Positions 1 through 9,124 are shown, numbered from the stretch's first letter. The stretch: DNA of 64,000 nt from Paraliobacillus salinarum (GCF_014083865.1 NZ_JACEFA010000003.1:124001-188000), one strand, 5' to 3'. Translations and numbers: made by a program. The notes: a model not told the origin generated them from the sequence alone.

Positions 1-134
1 TAGCGACAACTATCTCCATATCTAAAATTCGGGCAGAAACCTACATTGATCTGTTATACATGCCTCTACTGCATTTACTTCTTTCTTGCTACGATAAAGT
101 TATTAAAAATAAAGATTCATTAGGAGGATGGTCC

Positions 135-1097
135 GTGGATAACAAATTGCATCTTGCTAATTTCAAAGTTGTCAAACAAATGAAAAAAACGAATGAAATT
201 CCAAAAGGTGTGAAGATGATACAAGCACCACAAATTTGGGCAGAGACTAAAGGTGAAGGAGTTACGATAGCAGTACTAGACACTGGATGTGATACAAAAC
301 ATATTGAACTATCAAACAGAATCATCGGTGGAAGAAATTTTACAACAGATGATGGTGGGAACCAACATATTTTCGAGGACTATAACGGACATGGTACACA
401 CGTGGCTGGTACGATAGCAGCTAGCTTGAATCACCGCGGAGTCGTTGGCGTTGCACCTAAAGTAAATTTATTGATCGTTAAAGTACTAGATAAAAACGGT
501 GAGGGTGAATATGATTGGACAATTAAAGGAATTAAATATGCTATTGCACAACAAGTAGACATTATATCGATGTCCTTAGGAGGAGTTGAAGACTTACCTG
601 CACTACACAAAGTTATCAAAAAAGCTGTATTGCAACACGATATTCCAATTGTTTGTGCTGCCGGTAATGAAGGGGATGGAAAAACCCAGACCAATGAGTT
701 ATCTTATCCCGCTTATTATAATGAAGTCATCAGTGTTGGTGCTATTGATTCGGACCACCAATCCTCGCGCTTTACCAATTCAAACAGTAAAGTTGACCTA
801 GTAGCTCCTGGAGAAGATATTACATCTACCTATATAAATGGTGGATACGCTGTATTAAGTGGCACATCTATGGCAGCCCCTCACGTATCAGGCGCATTAG
901 CATTAATAAAAAACATAACTAGTAAACAGTTTGATCGTAAATTAACAGAAATTGAATTATATGCTCAGTTAATTAGACGTACACTTCCTCTTGGTTTTGA
1001 TACGAGATTTGAAGGAAATGGATTAATCTATCTAACGTTATTAGACTCCTTATCAACAACCTTTAACAACTTAACAATGCGCGCATATCAATTATAA
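135..1097 (+). CDS. ispA: Intracellular subtilisin-like serine protease (IspA)
   Basis: A cytoplasmic S8 subtilase that degrades proteins at the start of sporulation or in stationary phase. The catalytic triad is visible in the product: Asp49 (VLDTGCD), His86 (NGHGTHVAGT) and Ser245 (SGTSMAAPH), with the oxyanion Asn178 in AAGNEG. There is no signal peptide. The short N-terminal pro-segment containing an EIPKG motif is typical of intracellular subtilisins. I chose the GTG at 135 because AGGAGG lies 7 bases upstream and it gives 320 residues, the size of B. subtilis IspA (319). An ATG at 60 is in frame but has no ribosome site. The family is certain and orthology to ispA is very likely. Confidence 0.93.
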   Translation: MDNKLHLANFKVVKQMKKTNEIPKGVKMIQAPQIWAETKGEGVTIAVLDTGCDTKHIELSNRIIGGRNFTTDDGGNQHIFEDYNGHGTHVAGTIAASLNHRGVVGVAPKVNLLIVKVLDKNGEGEYDWTIKGIKYAIAQQVDIISMSLGGVEDLPALHKVIKKAVLQHDIPIVCAAGNEGDGKTQTNELSYPAYYNEVISVGAIDSDHQSSRFTNSNSKVDLVAPGEDITSTYINGGYAVLSGTSMAAPHVSGALALIKNITSKQFDRKLTEIELYAQLIRRTLPLGFDTRFEGNGLIYLTLLDSLSTTFNNLTMRAYQL

Positions 1098-1203
1098 CCT
1101 CCTGAATTATTTTAGTTTTCCCTCCAATCATATAAGAATATTCTACTTTTTCTATCATTCTTGATATACTTGTACTAACGCTCAGATTAGAAAGTAGGCT
1201 GTA

Positions 1204-1590
1204 ATGATGCAAGAACTCCATTTTGAGGATGCTTGGAATCGTACGATTAGTGATAAAGACAAACAATTAATTCATGCAACATTTAATCAAACTTGTGAAA
1301 ACAGTATAGATCAAATACATTTTAGTGTGTTTCGAACAGCCGTTAATCATAAAGGTGAATATTTAATTATGGCATTAATCCATAATTTTTCAGACGTCAC
1401 TTTCACGTTTTCAAATACAACTGTATATTACGTGGAAAAAGAACAGGTAATTGCTAAACAATGTTTTTCTTTTCCACAATTAATGATTAAAGAAAAAACA
1501 AGTATGCCTTGGACATTTATTTTCCAAAAAGAGTCTTTTGATTACGATCCTAGTTTTGAAGACCCGGCTTTAACAATTTATCTGAAATAA
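1204..1590 (+). CDS. Stand-alone SLAP domain protein
   Basis: A 128-residue protein that consists almost entirely of one SLAP domain, the Bacillales domain found in accessory-Sec/S-layer assembly proteins. Recognisable parts are the N-terminal W and acidic segment, a central beta-rich stretch with GEYLIMALIHN, and the closing SMPWTFIFQKES followed by a strand. It has no signal peptide or membrane segment, so it is probably cytoplasmic. No S-layer or accessory Sec gene lies nearby, and its role is unknown. The start is uncertain (ATG ATG, with only a weak AGTAGG upstream). Confidence 0.7.
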   Translation: MMQELHFEDAWNRTISDKDKQLIHATFNQTCENSIDQIHFSVFRTAVNHKGEYLIMALIHNFSDVTFTFSNTTVYYVEKEQVIAKQCFSFPQLMIKEKTSMPWTFIFQKESFDYDPSFEDPALTIYLK

Positions 1591-1601
1591 CATAAAGTAA
1601 A

Positions 1602-1633
1602 GAGCCCTACAGCCAATAAAGGTTATAGGGCTC
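1602..1633 (+). terminator. Stem-loop after the SLAP gene
   Basis: An 8-bp perfect stem (GAGCCCTA/TAGGGCTC) sits 12 bases after the stop codon. The T-tract is poor on both strands, so it is a weak or bidirectional terminator between convergent genes. Confidence 0.5.
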
Positions 1634-1680
1634 CTATCTATTTTCATCTAACAACTATCGAAAATGAATTAAGATTTTCG

Positions 1681-1911
1681 TTAATCTTCATCCTTAACAT
1701 CTATATCTTCTGGAATCGGCTCACTTAAAAATTCCTGCATCTGTTGTTTATACCGCTCCATCTGTTTGAAGTGTTCATTAAACTGTTCTTTATTAATTAA
1801 ATAATTCTCTCCATCATGAATCGTACGAATACGCTGTTGAAAAATTAACTGCCTAACCTCTTTTTCAGTTACACCTATATATTCTGCCGCTTCACTTATC
1901 GTTAAATACAT
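1681..1911 (-). CDS. Excisionase-like helix-turn-helix protein
   Basis: A 76-residue protein beginning MYLTISEAAEYIGV, the typical opening of the excisionase/MerR-like winged helix family (HTH_17). The basic recognition wing (QRIRTIHDGENYLI) is followed by a charged C-terminal tail. It overlaps the 3' end of the upstream pseudouridine synthase gene and is probably translated from the same mRNA. The fourth codon of the longest frame is taken as the start because AAGGA is too close to the first ATG. No integrase or phage gene is near, so despite the fold it is more likely a small regulator than a true excisionase. Confidence 0.65.
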   Translation of the reverse strand: MYLTISEAAEYIGVTEKEVRQLIFQQRIRTIHDGENYLINKEQFNEHFKQMERYKQQMQEFLSEPIPEDIDVKDED

Positions 1912-1916
1912 ACATA

Positions 1917-2801
1917 TCATTCCTTCACAAGTTGATAAAACGCGCTTGGAACTTCTACTTTAAATTCCAATGTTTTATTCGTTATTGGATGTTTAAATGA
2001 AAGCACATTTGCGTGTAAAACTAAACGTCCAATTGGGTTTGTTGCTGCACCATATTTTTTGTCGCCAACAATCGGTGTCTTTATTTGTTCCATCTGTACA
2101 CGAATCTGGTTTTTCCTACCTGTGTCTAGTTCTAGCTCTAGTAAGGTGTGTTTTTTGTTTGCAGCTAACTTTTTAACATGTGTGATTGCCTTTTGTCCAC
2201 CATTATCCTTTGCTGAAGCATACATTTTATGTGTCTTTGTTTCTTTCAACCAGGATACAAGCGTTTGCTGTTGCTCGGATATACGGCCTTCAACAACTGC
2301 AACATACGTCCTTTTTTTGACGACTTGCTTCCAATGATCCTGTAAGCTTCTTTTCACCTTTTCTGTCTTAGCAAATACCATTACACCAGATGTTTCTCGA
2401 TCTAGACGATGCACAATAAAAATTCTATTCTTTGGATGCTGCATTTTCACATGTTCCATCAACTGATGATATGCTGTTTGTTGTTTTTCTTTTGATGAGG
2501 CAATAGATAATAATCCCGCCTCTTTGTTGATAACAATCACATCGTCATCTTCGTGTAGTATAGTAATTCCTTTATTCTTATTAGTAGGAACAGCATGCTT
2601 TAAAATCGTAACTGTATCTCCTGGAACAAGGTTGCGATTAAATTGTGTTTCTGCTTTCTCACCTACAAGCACTTGACCTCTTGCCAACATAGATTTTGTC
2701 CGGTTTCTACCTTGATCGAGGTTTTGTAATAGAAATTGTAATAACTCACTCTCTTCTTTGACTTGAAAAATATATTGATCTTTACTTCGTTTCTTTGTCA
2801 T
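1917..2801 (-). CDS. RluA-family 23S rRNA pseudouridine synthase
   Basis: Converts uridine to pseudouridine in RNA. The 294-residue product has an N-terminal S4-like RNA-binding region (about residues 10-75) and the RluA catalytic domain with the signature HRLDRETSG, whose Asp is the catalytic residue. Downstream GRKNQIRVQM and VGDKKYG are also conserved in the family. The ATG has a GGAGTG ribosome site. It resembles B. subtilis YhcT. A second paralogue (YjbO type) lies at 20290-21171. Its stop codon overlaps the start region of the excisionase-like gene. Confidence 0.88.
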   Translation of the reverse strand: MTKKRSKDQYIFQVKEESELLQFLLQNLDQGRNRTKSMLARGQVLVGEKAETQFNRNLVPGDTVTILKHAVPTNKNKGITILHEDDDVIVINKEAGLLSIASSKEKQQTAYHQLMEHVKMQHPKNRIFIVHRLDRETSGVMVFAKTEKVKRSLQDHWKQVVKKRTYVAVVEGRISEQQQTLVSWLKETKTHKMYASAKDNGGQKAITHVKKLAANKKHTLLELELDTGRKNQIRVQMEQIKTPIVGDKKYGAATNPIGRLVLHANVLSFKHPITNKTLEFKVEVPSAFYQLVKE

Positions 2802-2850
2802 GTATGATTTTCACTCCGTCATCTCTTTTATTAACTTCATTATGCTATGT

Positions 2851-2881
2851 AAAAAGCGCCATTACAAGGGTAAAGGCGCTT
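2851..2881 (-). terminator. Terminator of the TVP38 gene
   Basis: On the minus strand, AAGCGCC pairs with GGCGCTT and is followed by a T-run. It lies just after the stop codon of the TVP38 family gene. Confidence 0.7.
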
Positions 2882-2890
2882 ATCTTTTGA

Positions 2891-3442
2891 TTAATTTAAG
2901 TGCATTCTTACTTTGTTTCTTCTATCAATAAAGAAATAAATAAGGATTAAAATTAAAAAGAAACAAATTGTAATATACCACGGAAATGCAGAGATTGCTT
3001 CTCCAAATGCAGTATAAATGATAGCGGGTGCGATTAATCCTAAAATGGAATAATACATATATTCCCTAATATTCTTGGTCATCTCCATTAAATAAAAGGA
3101 TAACAAATGAAAATGAACAAATGGCATCACTCGCAACACCATTACCTGTGATACGGTGATTGTTCGATCTTGAAACATTTTCTCTTTTAAATCAGCGATC
3201 TTTCTGTGCAGTTTGGGAAGACGAAACACAATTTTGTATGAGATCAGGCTCATTAACGATAATCCGATTAATGAAAGAATTGCACCTTGCACAAAGCCAA
3301 AAACCACTCCGCCCACTACACAAATAACGATTACGGGAATGAATAAAATAGGTCGAATAATGTGCAGCACCACAAATAAGGCCGGCGCAAGCCATCCAGC
3401 ATGGTCGATAAATGCTTCGATGGATTGATTAACTTCATCCAT
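2891..3442 (-). CDS. TVP38/TMEM64 family membrane protein
   Basis: A 183-residue integral membrane protein of the SNARE-associated/DedA-like VTT family. There are about five hydrophobic segments. The VTT core is seen as the small-residue-rich VGGVVFGFVQGAILSLIG and the later PFVHFHLLSFYLMEMT segment. Family members act in lipid or membrane homeostasis, and no substrate can be read from the sequence. The ATG is preceded by GGAGGG at good spacing. It is transcribed alone with its own terminator. Confidence 0.8.
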   Translation of the reverse strand: MDEVNQSIEAFIDHAGWLAPALFVVLHIIRPILFIPVIVICVVGGVVFGFVQGAILSLIGLSLMSLISYKIVFRLPKLHRKIADLKEKMFQDRTITVSQVMVLRVMPFVHFHLLSFYLMEMTKNIREYMYYSILGLIAPAIIYTAFGEAISAFPWYITICFFLILILIYFFIDRRNKVRMHLN

Positions 3443-3489
3443 GCAGAGATTCCCTCCTCGTCTTTTTTAATGAAACAGTATATGCATCT

Positions 3490-3996
3490 TTATTCTTTTT
3501 GTACATGATAGGTGTTTAGATAAGAACGCCTAGGAAAAATATCTGGACGCTTTTGATCGATTCCATCATCCGTTCTTCTTTTTTTGTGTGCTTGCTTATA
3601 TGCTTTCGAATGTTGCCAATCGGTAAACGCTTTTTCAGATTTCCAAAAGGTCATAATCACATATGTGTCAAAGTTTACCGGACGACAAACTCGAATAGCC
3701 AAAAAACCTGCTTCCTCTTCAATCTTACGTGCACGATTTAAGAAACGTACTTCAAATTGTTCTCTTCCTTCTTCGGAAACTGGAATGTGGTTAAACACAA
3801 CATACATTTCCTTATCATAATCTATAGGTAATTCACCGTCAATCACCTTATATTTTATCGTGTCTTTAGATAAGCTTTGATCAAGCATCGCTTCTTCTGT
3901 TTCTAGCATGTACACTTTTTTACTTTGCTGTACCAAACATAAGATTGGTTCATCTATTTTGCAAGTAGACTTTTTATCAAAAATATAAATATACAT
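3490..3996 (-). CDS. hmoB: Heme-degrading monooxygenase, HmoB/YhgC type
   Basis: An antibiotic-biosynthesis-monooxygenase (ABM) fold protein of 168 residues that opens heme and releases iron. The N-terminal half is the HmoB-specific extension. The ABM domain runs from about residue 80 to the C-terminus and contains FNHIPV (candidate active-site Asn) and the WKSEKAFTDWQHSKAYKQAH segment with the expected His. The ATG at 3996 has AAAGGAG 8 bases upstream and gives the length of B. subtilis HmoB (166), whereas the longer in-frame ORF lacks a ribosome site. A 16-bp perfect palindrome about 100 bp upstream may be an operator. Confidence 0.8.
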   Translation of the reverse strand: MYIYIFDKKSTCKIDEPILCLVQQSKKVYMLETEEAMLDQSLSKDTIKYKVIDGELPIDYDKEMYVVFNHIPVSEEGREQFEVRFLNRARKIEEEAGFLAIRVCRPVNFDTYVIMTFWKSEKAFTDWQHSKAYKQAHKKRRTDDGIDQKRPDIFPRRSYLNTYHVQKE

Positions 3997-4094
3997 CGTA
4001 GTTCTCCTTTGGATGATTAGATTCTCCAAGGTCATTCTATCTGAATTTCCGAACAAAATAAAATAAAAACAATGATTTTTAATTCTAGCTTGCT

Positions 4095-4110
4095 ATGAAA
4101 CGCGTTTCAT
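4095..4110. promoter_or_regulatory. 16-bp perfect palindrome upstream of hmoB
   Basis: ATGAAACGCGTTTCAT is a perfect dyad 100 bp upstream of the hmoB start. It looks like an operator for a dimeric regulator. It resembles a LacI-family site but has GC, not CG, at its exact centre, so it is not a standard CcpA cre site. Confidence 0.4.
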
Positions 4111-4188
4111 CCGATAGAATAAAGTAAATTGCTTACCTATTATCCGGCGCTATACCACATTAATGGTAGCGTAACGGTAATATGTAAG

Positions 4189-4237
4189 CTTTTTTAGTAA
4201 GTATATATAAAATGAATCTACTTTATTACTAAAAAAG
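4189..4237. repeat. 12-bp inverted repeat with 25-base loop
   Basis: CTTTTTTAGTAA and its exact reverse complement TTACTAAAAAAG flank 25 bases of AT-rich sequence in the hmoB upstream gap. It may be a bidirectional terminator-like hairpin. No adjacent gene ends at it on the plus strand. Confidence 0.4.
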
Positions 4238-4274
4238 AAAGCAGCTATAACCACTTTTCTGAATATAGCTGCTT
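4231..4274 (-). terminator. Terminator of the small membrane protein gene
   Basis: AAGCAGCTATA/TATAGCTGCTT is an 11-bp perfect stem followed on the minus strand by TTTCTTTTTT. Confidence 0.8.
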
Positions 4275-4287
4275 ACATTCATTTATT

Positions 4288-4557
4288 TTAGGTTACGATA
4301 TCAATCATTAAACTTACCAGAATAATAATAATCGCACAAATCGGATATATCACAAAAAACAGCATTCTACGTTTAATAAAAAATAGTAGCAATACTGCAT
4401 TACTGATTATTAGTAAAATAGATGTCCATATTGATAAAATTAGCGGACTATTATATACGATAATATCTCTAACGATTATTACGGTCATAATTACCGCCAA
4501 TACTGCAAGCAACGATAATACTACCTTTTTAAGAGCAGATGTTTCAACGTTGTTCAT
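4288..4557 (-). CDS. Small three-helix membrane protein, unknown function
   Basis: An 89-residue protein with three hydrophobic helices (about residues 10-30, 37-58 and 66-86) separated by short polar links with basic residues (IKRR). AAGGTGG lies upstream of the ATG and a strong terminator follows, which supports a real single-gene unit. I do not recognise the family. Confidence 0.65.
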   Translation of the reverse strand: MNNVETSALKKVVLSLLAVLAVIMTVIIVRDIIVYNSPLILSIWTSILLIISNAVLLLFFIKRRMLFFVIYPICAIIIILVSLMIDIVT

Positions 4558-4666
4558 TATACAGTTCCACCTTTTTGTAAAAAATAATAAATATGGTTGT
4601 TCTAAAATTACACACTCTATATACTATATACAAGATATTTGTACGATATTGCAAAGGAGTGGTAAT

Positions 4667-4840
4667 ATGACGACTTGCGATAACTGCTCAGAAAAAATTG
4701 ACTATAAAACTAAATTGAAATCACAAAAGAAAAATAGGTTTGAAATAACCTGCCCGAATTGTAGTGCTACGTTAAAAGCAACCCGTGGAAGCGTAGTTTT
4801 TTGCATGGGTTCTAGTTGTATCCATATTGCTTTTAAATAG
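4667..4840 (+). CDS. Small CXXC...CXXC zinc-ribbon protein
   Basis: A 57-residue protein with Cys4/Cys7 and Cys29/Cys32, two CXXC knuckles about 20 residues apart. This matches the small Firmicutes family described as cxxc_20_cxxc (TIGR04104). Two more Cys (FCMGSSC) lie near the C-terminus. The ATG has AAAGGAGT at good spacing; the longer ORF upstream has no ribosome site. It probably binds zinc, and its role is unknown. It diverges from the membrane protein gene. Confidence 0.65.
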   Translation: MTTCDNCSEKIDYKTKLKSQKKNRFEITCPNCSATLKATRGSVVFCMGSSCIHIAFK

Positions 4841-5307
4841 TTTACCATTCGGTATTTTGATTAGATCTATACTTAGCGTTTGTTGGTTATTACTATTATT
4901 CAACATTTTCCCTTCTTTTCTCTTAAGATATAAGATCGAAACGGATTGACTTACTCGTAAAATTTTATTCAACTGAGTTATGACTATATAATTAATAAGA
5001 TTAGTTTCAGATCAATCCATTTATTACTGATTCAACCAGGTAATCAGGTTTATCCGCGAATTATCAACTAACACATTCACTCAGATTAATCTTCACTTTG
5101 TTCTTCCAAAAGCAATTCCAATACTCTTCAACCACTTGCTTCATCCTAATATTCCAAATTTATTTATAGCTTTATAACTTTAATGCAATATTCACCATAT
5201 AATTTATTGCTTATAAGTTAATTGTTCGTTTTATAAAACCATCAGTATAAAAAATAGTTGATAGGAAATAAATGTACTAATACTTTTTTTATCTTAGAGG
5301 GGATTTT
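4841..5307. other. AT-rich gap without a supported gene
   Basis: These 467 bases hold no ORF with a good start and ribosome site. Short minus-strand frames exist but look incidental. It should contain the promoter for the germination operon. I could not find a convincing sigma-G match (GMATR-N18-CATNMTA). Confidence 0.5.
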
Positions 5308-6840
5308 ATGAAAAGGCAATCGAAAATTAATCATAAGAAAAATGAAGAATTATCTCAAGATAACTCTTCATTCCCAATCGAGATTAGTCATTATCTAGAA
5401 GACAATATAAATATTATTAAAAAAATGTTAGGTAATCCAAGTGATCTAATTATTCGAGAATTAACATTGGGCAATCAGCGTAAAAAGGCAGCCATCATCT
5501 ACATAAATGGACTTATTGATAATCAACTTGTTCAAAATAATGTTCTTAAAGAAATACTATCTAATCAAACTGAAACAAAGACAGATCTATTAGATTATCT
5601 TTACCAAAAAATAATTGCGATTACAGATATAAGTAAAGTAAAAACATTAGATGATGTTTCCTTTGGAATTTTATCTGGCAATACAGCGCTATATATCAAT
5701 GAAACAGACACAGTACTATTAATGGGAACTGCAAGTGGTGAGCATAGGTCAATAGAAGAGCCGCAGTCAGAAAGGTTAATCCGAGGTCCAAAAGCAGGAT
5801 TTATAGAAGATATCAATACGAATATATCTTTAATACGTCAAGATATCAAAGATCCTAACTTACGTTTTGAAACACACCACATTGGCAGACGATCGAAACA
5901 AAAGATAGTCGTTAGTTTTATAGCTGGAATTGTAAATATGAACATTGTCAATGAGGTTAACCGACGTTTAAAGAGTATTGATACTGATTATGCCTTTAGT
6001 TCAGGTGAAGTAGAACAATGGATACAAGACAGCTTCTTATCACCTTTTCCTCAAATAGGTGATACAGAAAGACCGGATCGAGCAATTCAATCACTGTTAA
6101 AAGGAAAAGTAGTTATTTTATTAGAAGGTACACCGTTTGTTCTTATTGCACCAATAACATTAGTCGAAACCTTTCACTCATTAGAAGATGACAATCAACG
6201 ATGGCTAAATGGGACATCGTTAAGATTATTACGTTATCTAACAGCTTTTATCGCAATTTTTTTGCCTAGTCTGTATATTGCCCTTGTAACCTATCACCCA
6301 GAAATGCTTCCTGCAAAATTAATATTCTCAATTGCAGCTTCACGTGAAGGTGTGCCTTTTCCAGCTTTCGTAGAAGTAGTCATTATGGCGATAACTTTTG
6401 AAATTTTACATGAAGCTGGAATAAGACTTCCTAAAATTATTGGGTCAACGATTGGTATTGTTGGCGGTCTAGTAATTGGTGAATCAGCCGTAAGTGCAGG
6501 AATCGTAAGTCCAATTATGGTTATTATTACTGCCCTTACAGCAATCGCATCTTTTACAACTCCACAATATAGTATGGCAATCAGCTTACGTTTATTGCGA
6601 TTCTGCTTTATGATTGCAGCAGCTGTGTTTGGACTGTATGGAGTTATTCTCGTTTATATTGTAATTAACATTCACATCGTTAATTTAAAAAGCATTGGTG
6701 TTCCATATTCTTTACCCTTTGCACCTTTATTTATAAAAGATTGGAAAGGATTAGTTATCCGATCTCCTTTAATGATGCTAATGAATCGCCCTAATTATTT
6801 GAAAGTAACGGATAAGAGGAAGAGGAGACAAACAAAATGA
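5308..6840 (+). CDS. Germinant receptor subunit A (GerA/GerKA family)
   Basis: The A subunit of a spore inner-membrane germinant receptor, 510 residues. A large N-terminal cytosolic domain (about 1-290) contains the family blocks EPQSERLIRGPKAGFIEDI and NTNISLIRQ. It is followed by about five transmembrane helices (about 300-470) and a short basic tail. The ATG follows GAGGGG. The stop overlaps the B-subunit start by 4 bases (ATGA), showing translational coupling. It forms a complex with the B and C products and senses or transmits the nutrient signal. The ligand cannot be predicted. Confidence 0.93.
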   Translation: MKRQSKINHKKNEELSQDNSSFPIEISHYLEDNINIIKKMLGNPSDLIIRELTLGNQRKKAAIIYINGLIDNQLVQNNVLKEILSNQTETKTDLLDYLYQKIIAITDISKVKTLDDVSFGILSGNTALYINETDTVLLMGTASGEHRSIEEPQSERLIRGPKAGFIEDINTNISLIRQDIKDPNLRFETHHIGRRSKQKIVVSFIAGIVNMNIVNEVNRRLKSIDTDYAFSSGEVEQWIQDSFLSPFPQIGDTERPDRAIQSLLKGKVVILLEGTPFVLIAPITLVETFHSLEDDNQRWLNGTSLRLLRYLTAFIAIFLPSLYIALVTYHPEMLPAKLIFSIAASREGVPFPAFVEVVIMAITFEILHEAGIRLPKIIGSTIGIVGGLVIGESAVSAGIVSPIMVIITALTAIASFTTPQYSMAISLRLLRFCFMIAAAVFGLYGVILVYIVINIHIVNLKSIGVPYSLPFAPLFIKDWKGLVIRSPLMMLMNRPNYLKVTDKRKRRQTK

Positions 6841-7943
6841 ATAAGTTAGAACTTAGCTATGAAGCCATTCATGACCGTGATATCTTAATTGCAATACCTT
6901 CTATGGCAATTGCTATAGGAATTCTATATATGCCTAGAAAGTTGGCACAACCAACTATTGGACTTGATGCTGTCTTATCTATATTATTAGGAGGCATCAT
7001 TATTATCCTATTCACATGGTTAACAGTACGATTAGCTTCTAAATTTCCAGGTCAATCATTTATTACATATGCTTCAAAACTAGCATCCAAACCTGTTGCT
7101 ATTGGCATAACTCTACTTTTTGTTCTTCATGGCATATTTATTACTTCTTTTGAAATACGCGCAATTTCTAATATCTCACACTTATATCTATTTGATAAGA
7201 CACCTATAGAAATTATTAGTTTTGTTTTTTTGTTAGCAGTTGTATATGCCGTATCTGGTTCTCGAGCGGCCATTTTTCGTCTTAATGCCTTATTCTTACC
7301 ATTTATTATTGTTGCCATCATAGCACTAGCTTTATTAAGTTTTAGATTTACAGAGATAAATAATGCGCTCCCTGTTTTTCAAACAAATCTAGATGGATAT
7401 TTTGTTACTACTTATCGTAGTATGTTAACAATTAGTGGCTTTGGTGTGCTCGGATATCTATTGTTTTATGTTCCGTTAATAAAATCACCAACACAGACAT
7501 CTAAGGCTTCTATTATTGGTGTGTTATGGGTAATTGCTTCTCATTTAATTGTTTTGATAATTACCATTTTAGTATTCGGTAATATCGCAACATCAAATTT
7601 AATATTTCCTGTAATCGAATTGGCAAGAGATATCGAATTACCGGGTGAATTTTTTAATCGTTTTGATTCTTTATTTTTTGCAATATGGATAATGGCCATT
7701 TTTAATACAAGTGCAATGTCATTTGATGTAGCAGTGCTTGCTTTACAGTCGCTATTCAAAAAAGTAACTAAACTAAAAATAGTCTTTATACTATCACCTA
7801 TCATTTACTTTATTAGTAGCTTACCTAAAAATTCATATGAAACTGGATTATCAGGAAGAGTAATTGGTTATTTAGGTTTAGGTTTGTCAATAGGTGTAAC
7901 ACTTCTTTTGTTCTTGTTACGTATGATTAGAGGGGTGAAATAA
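6837..7943 (+). CDS. Germinant receptor subunit B (GerB permease family)
   Basis: A 368-residue integral membrane protein of the spore germination permease family (APC superfamily, related to amino acid transporters), with about ten predicted helices. The B subunit is thought to bind the germinant. Family features include the N-terminal DILIAIPSMAIAIGILYMPRKLA and the PTIGLDA region. It overlaps the A gene by 4 bases and ends 1 base before the C gene at a TAACATG junction. Confidence 0.92.
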   Translation: MNKLELSYEAIHDRDILIAIPSMAIAIGILYMPRKLAQPTIGLDAVLSILLGGIIIILFTWLTVRLASKFPGQSFITYASKLASKPVAIGITLLFVLHGIFITSFEIRAISNISHLYLFDKTPIEIISFVFLLAVVYAVSGSRAAIFRLNALFLPFIIVAIIALALLSFRFTEINNALPVFQTNLDGYFVTTYRSMLTISGFGVLGYLLFYVPLIKSPTQTSKASIIGVLWVIASHLIVLIITILVFGNIATSNLIFPVIELARDIELPGEFFNRFDSLFFAIWIMAIFNTSAMSFDVAVLALQSLFKKVTKLKIVFILSPIIYFISSLPKNSYETGLSGRVIGYLGLGLSIGVTLLLFLLRMIRGVK

Positions 7944-7944
7944 C

Positions 7945-9123
7945 ATGCATATTCAAAATGCTCCCCTTATTACTCTGTATATTTTAAGCTTGCTGTTACT
8001 AACTGGCTGTTGGGATAGTGTTGAATTAGAGGAGCGAGCTTTCATTTATGGAGTTGCTGTTGATTTAGCTAATGACAGTACAAAAAATGATTATCAGTTG
8101 AGATTAACTGATCAGCTTGTTGTACCTAGTGGTATCAATACTACCTCAGAAGGAGTTACTAATCAAAAAGCTTACCGTAATTTATCAAAATCTGGTGACA
8201 ATTTGTTCGATATTAATAATAAAATCTCCAAACAAGAAAATCGCACCATGTTTGCTGAACATTTAGAAGTAATTATTTTCTCAGAGGAAGTCGTCATGCA
8301 ACCAGACTTGTTTAAAAAATCTCTGGATGTGTTTACTCGAACACAAGATATGCGTCGAGGTATTAAAGTCGCTATATCAAAAGGAAAAGCAAATGCTTTA
8401 CTGGAAATAGTACCTGAAGACGTTAAACTCCCCTCAGAGTACATAAGCACATTACTAGAAAATCAACGAAGTGCTGAAGTATCTTATCCACTAAGACTTG
8501 GTGATTTAAACGAGTACTTATTAATGGAATTAAGTTTTGTTATGCCTTACTTATATATTTTAGATGATGAAAGCATTGAAAATGATGGTGTCGCTGTATT
8601 TAATGGTAAAAAAGGGGGAATTGTTGGCATTTTGAATGGTACTTTAACAAAAGGAAGAAATATAATTACAGGTGACGCTAATTCTGGCACAATATCCATT
8701 TCAGCTGATGATACCAAATTCACTGCCGAGCTTATAGATAATAAAAGTAAAATAAATTTAGTCAATGAAAAAAAGAATAATCTAAAATTTCAATTAGAGG
8801 TAGAAGTGACTGGGATTATATCAGAGACAGCTGATAAGAATAACCCATTTACTAATTCAGAAGCATACGAGGAGGAATTAGTAAAAAAAATTAGCTCTTT
8901 AATTAAACAAACGATAGAGAAAGCTCAAAATGAATTACAAACTGATATTTTTAAAATAAATGTTTACCTTCGTAACCATCATTATACACTTTGGGAATCA
9001 ATAAAAGAGAATTGGGATACAGGCGAGAACTACTTTAGACAAAGCGATATTAGTGTAGATGTTGATGTCACAATAGAACATTCTGGAAATACACTATACA
9101 ATTCTGAAAAAGAGGGGGGATAA
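7945..9123 (+). CDS. Germinant receptor subunit C (Ger(x)C lipoprotein)
   Basis: A 392-residue lipoprotein with a lipobox LLLTGC (lipidated Cys22) directly followed by WDSVELEERAF, the hallmark of Ger(x)C proteins. The mature part has the usual two-domain alpha/beta layout and the late NHHYTLWESIKENW motif. It is anchored to the outer face of the spore inner membrane with the A and B subunits. The stop codon is 1 base from the start of a small fourth ORF. Confidence 0.92.
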   Translation: MHIQNAPLITLYILSLLLLTGCWDSVELEERAFIYGVAVDLANDSTKNDYQLRLTDQLVVPSGINTTSEGVTNQKAYRNLSKSGDNLFDINNKISKQENRTMFAEHLEVIIFSEEVVMQPDLFKKSLDVFTRTQDMRRGIKVAISKGKANALLEIVPEDVKLPSEYISTLLENQRSAEVSYPLRLGDLNEYLLMELSFVMPYLYILDDESIENDGVAVFNGKKGGIVGILNGTLTKGRNIITGDANSGTISISADDTKFTAELIDNKSKINLVNEKKNNLKFQLEVEVTGIISETADKNNPFTNSEAYEEELVKKISSLIKQTIEKAQNELQTDIFKINVYLRNHHYTLWESIKENWDTGENYFRQSDISVDVDVTIEHSGNTLYNSEKEGG

Positions 9124-9124
9124 C

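Noticed and set aside
4095-4110. CcpA cre site
   Set aside because: The dyad is perfect but its centre is GC, while cre sites have a central CG.
4772-4972. 66-codon minus-strand frame overlapping the zinc-ribbon gene
   Set aside because: It overlaps the better supported gene, its composition is not protein-like, and it has no terminator; an AAGGGAAA before an internal ATG is probably chance.
5064-5144. 26-codon minus-strand ORF rich in Trp/Tyr that looked like a transposase remnant
   Set aside because: Too short, no proper ribosome site, and no inverted repeats or further coding similarity around it.
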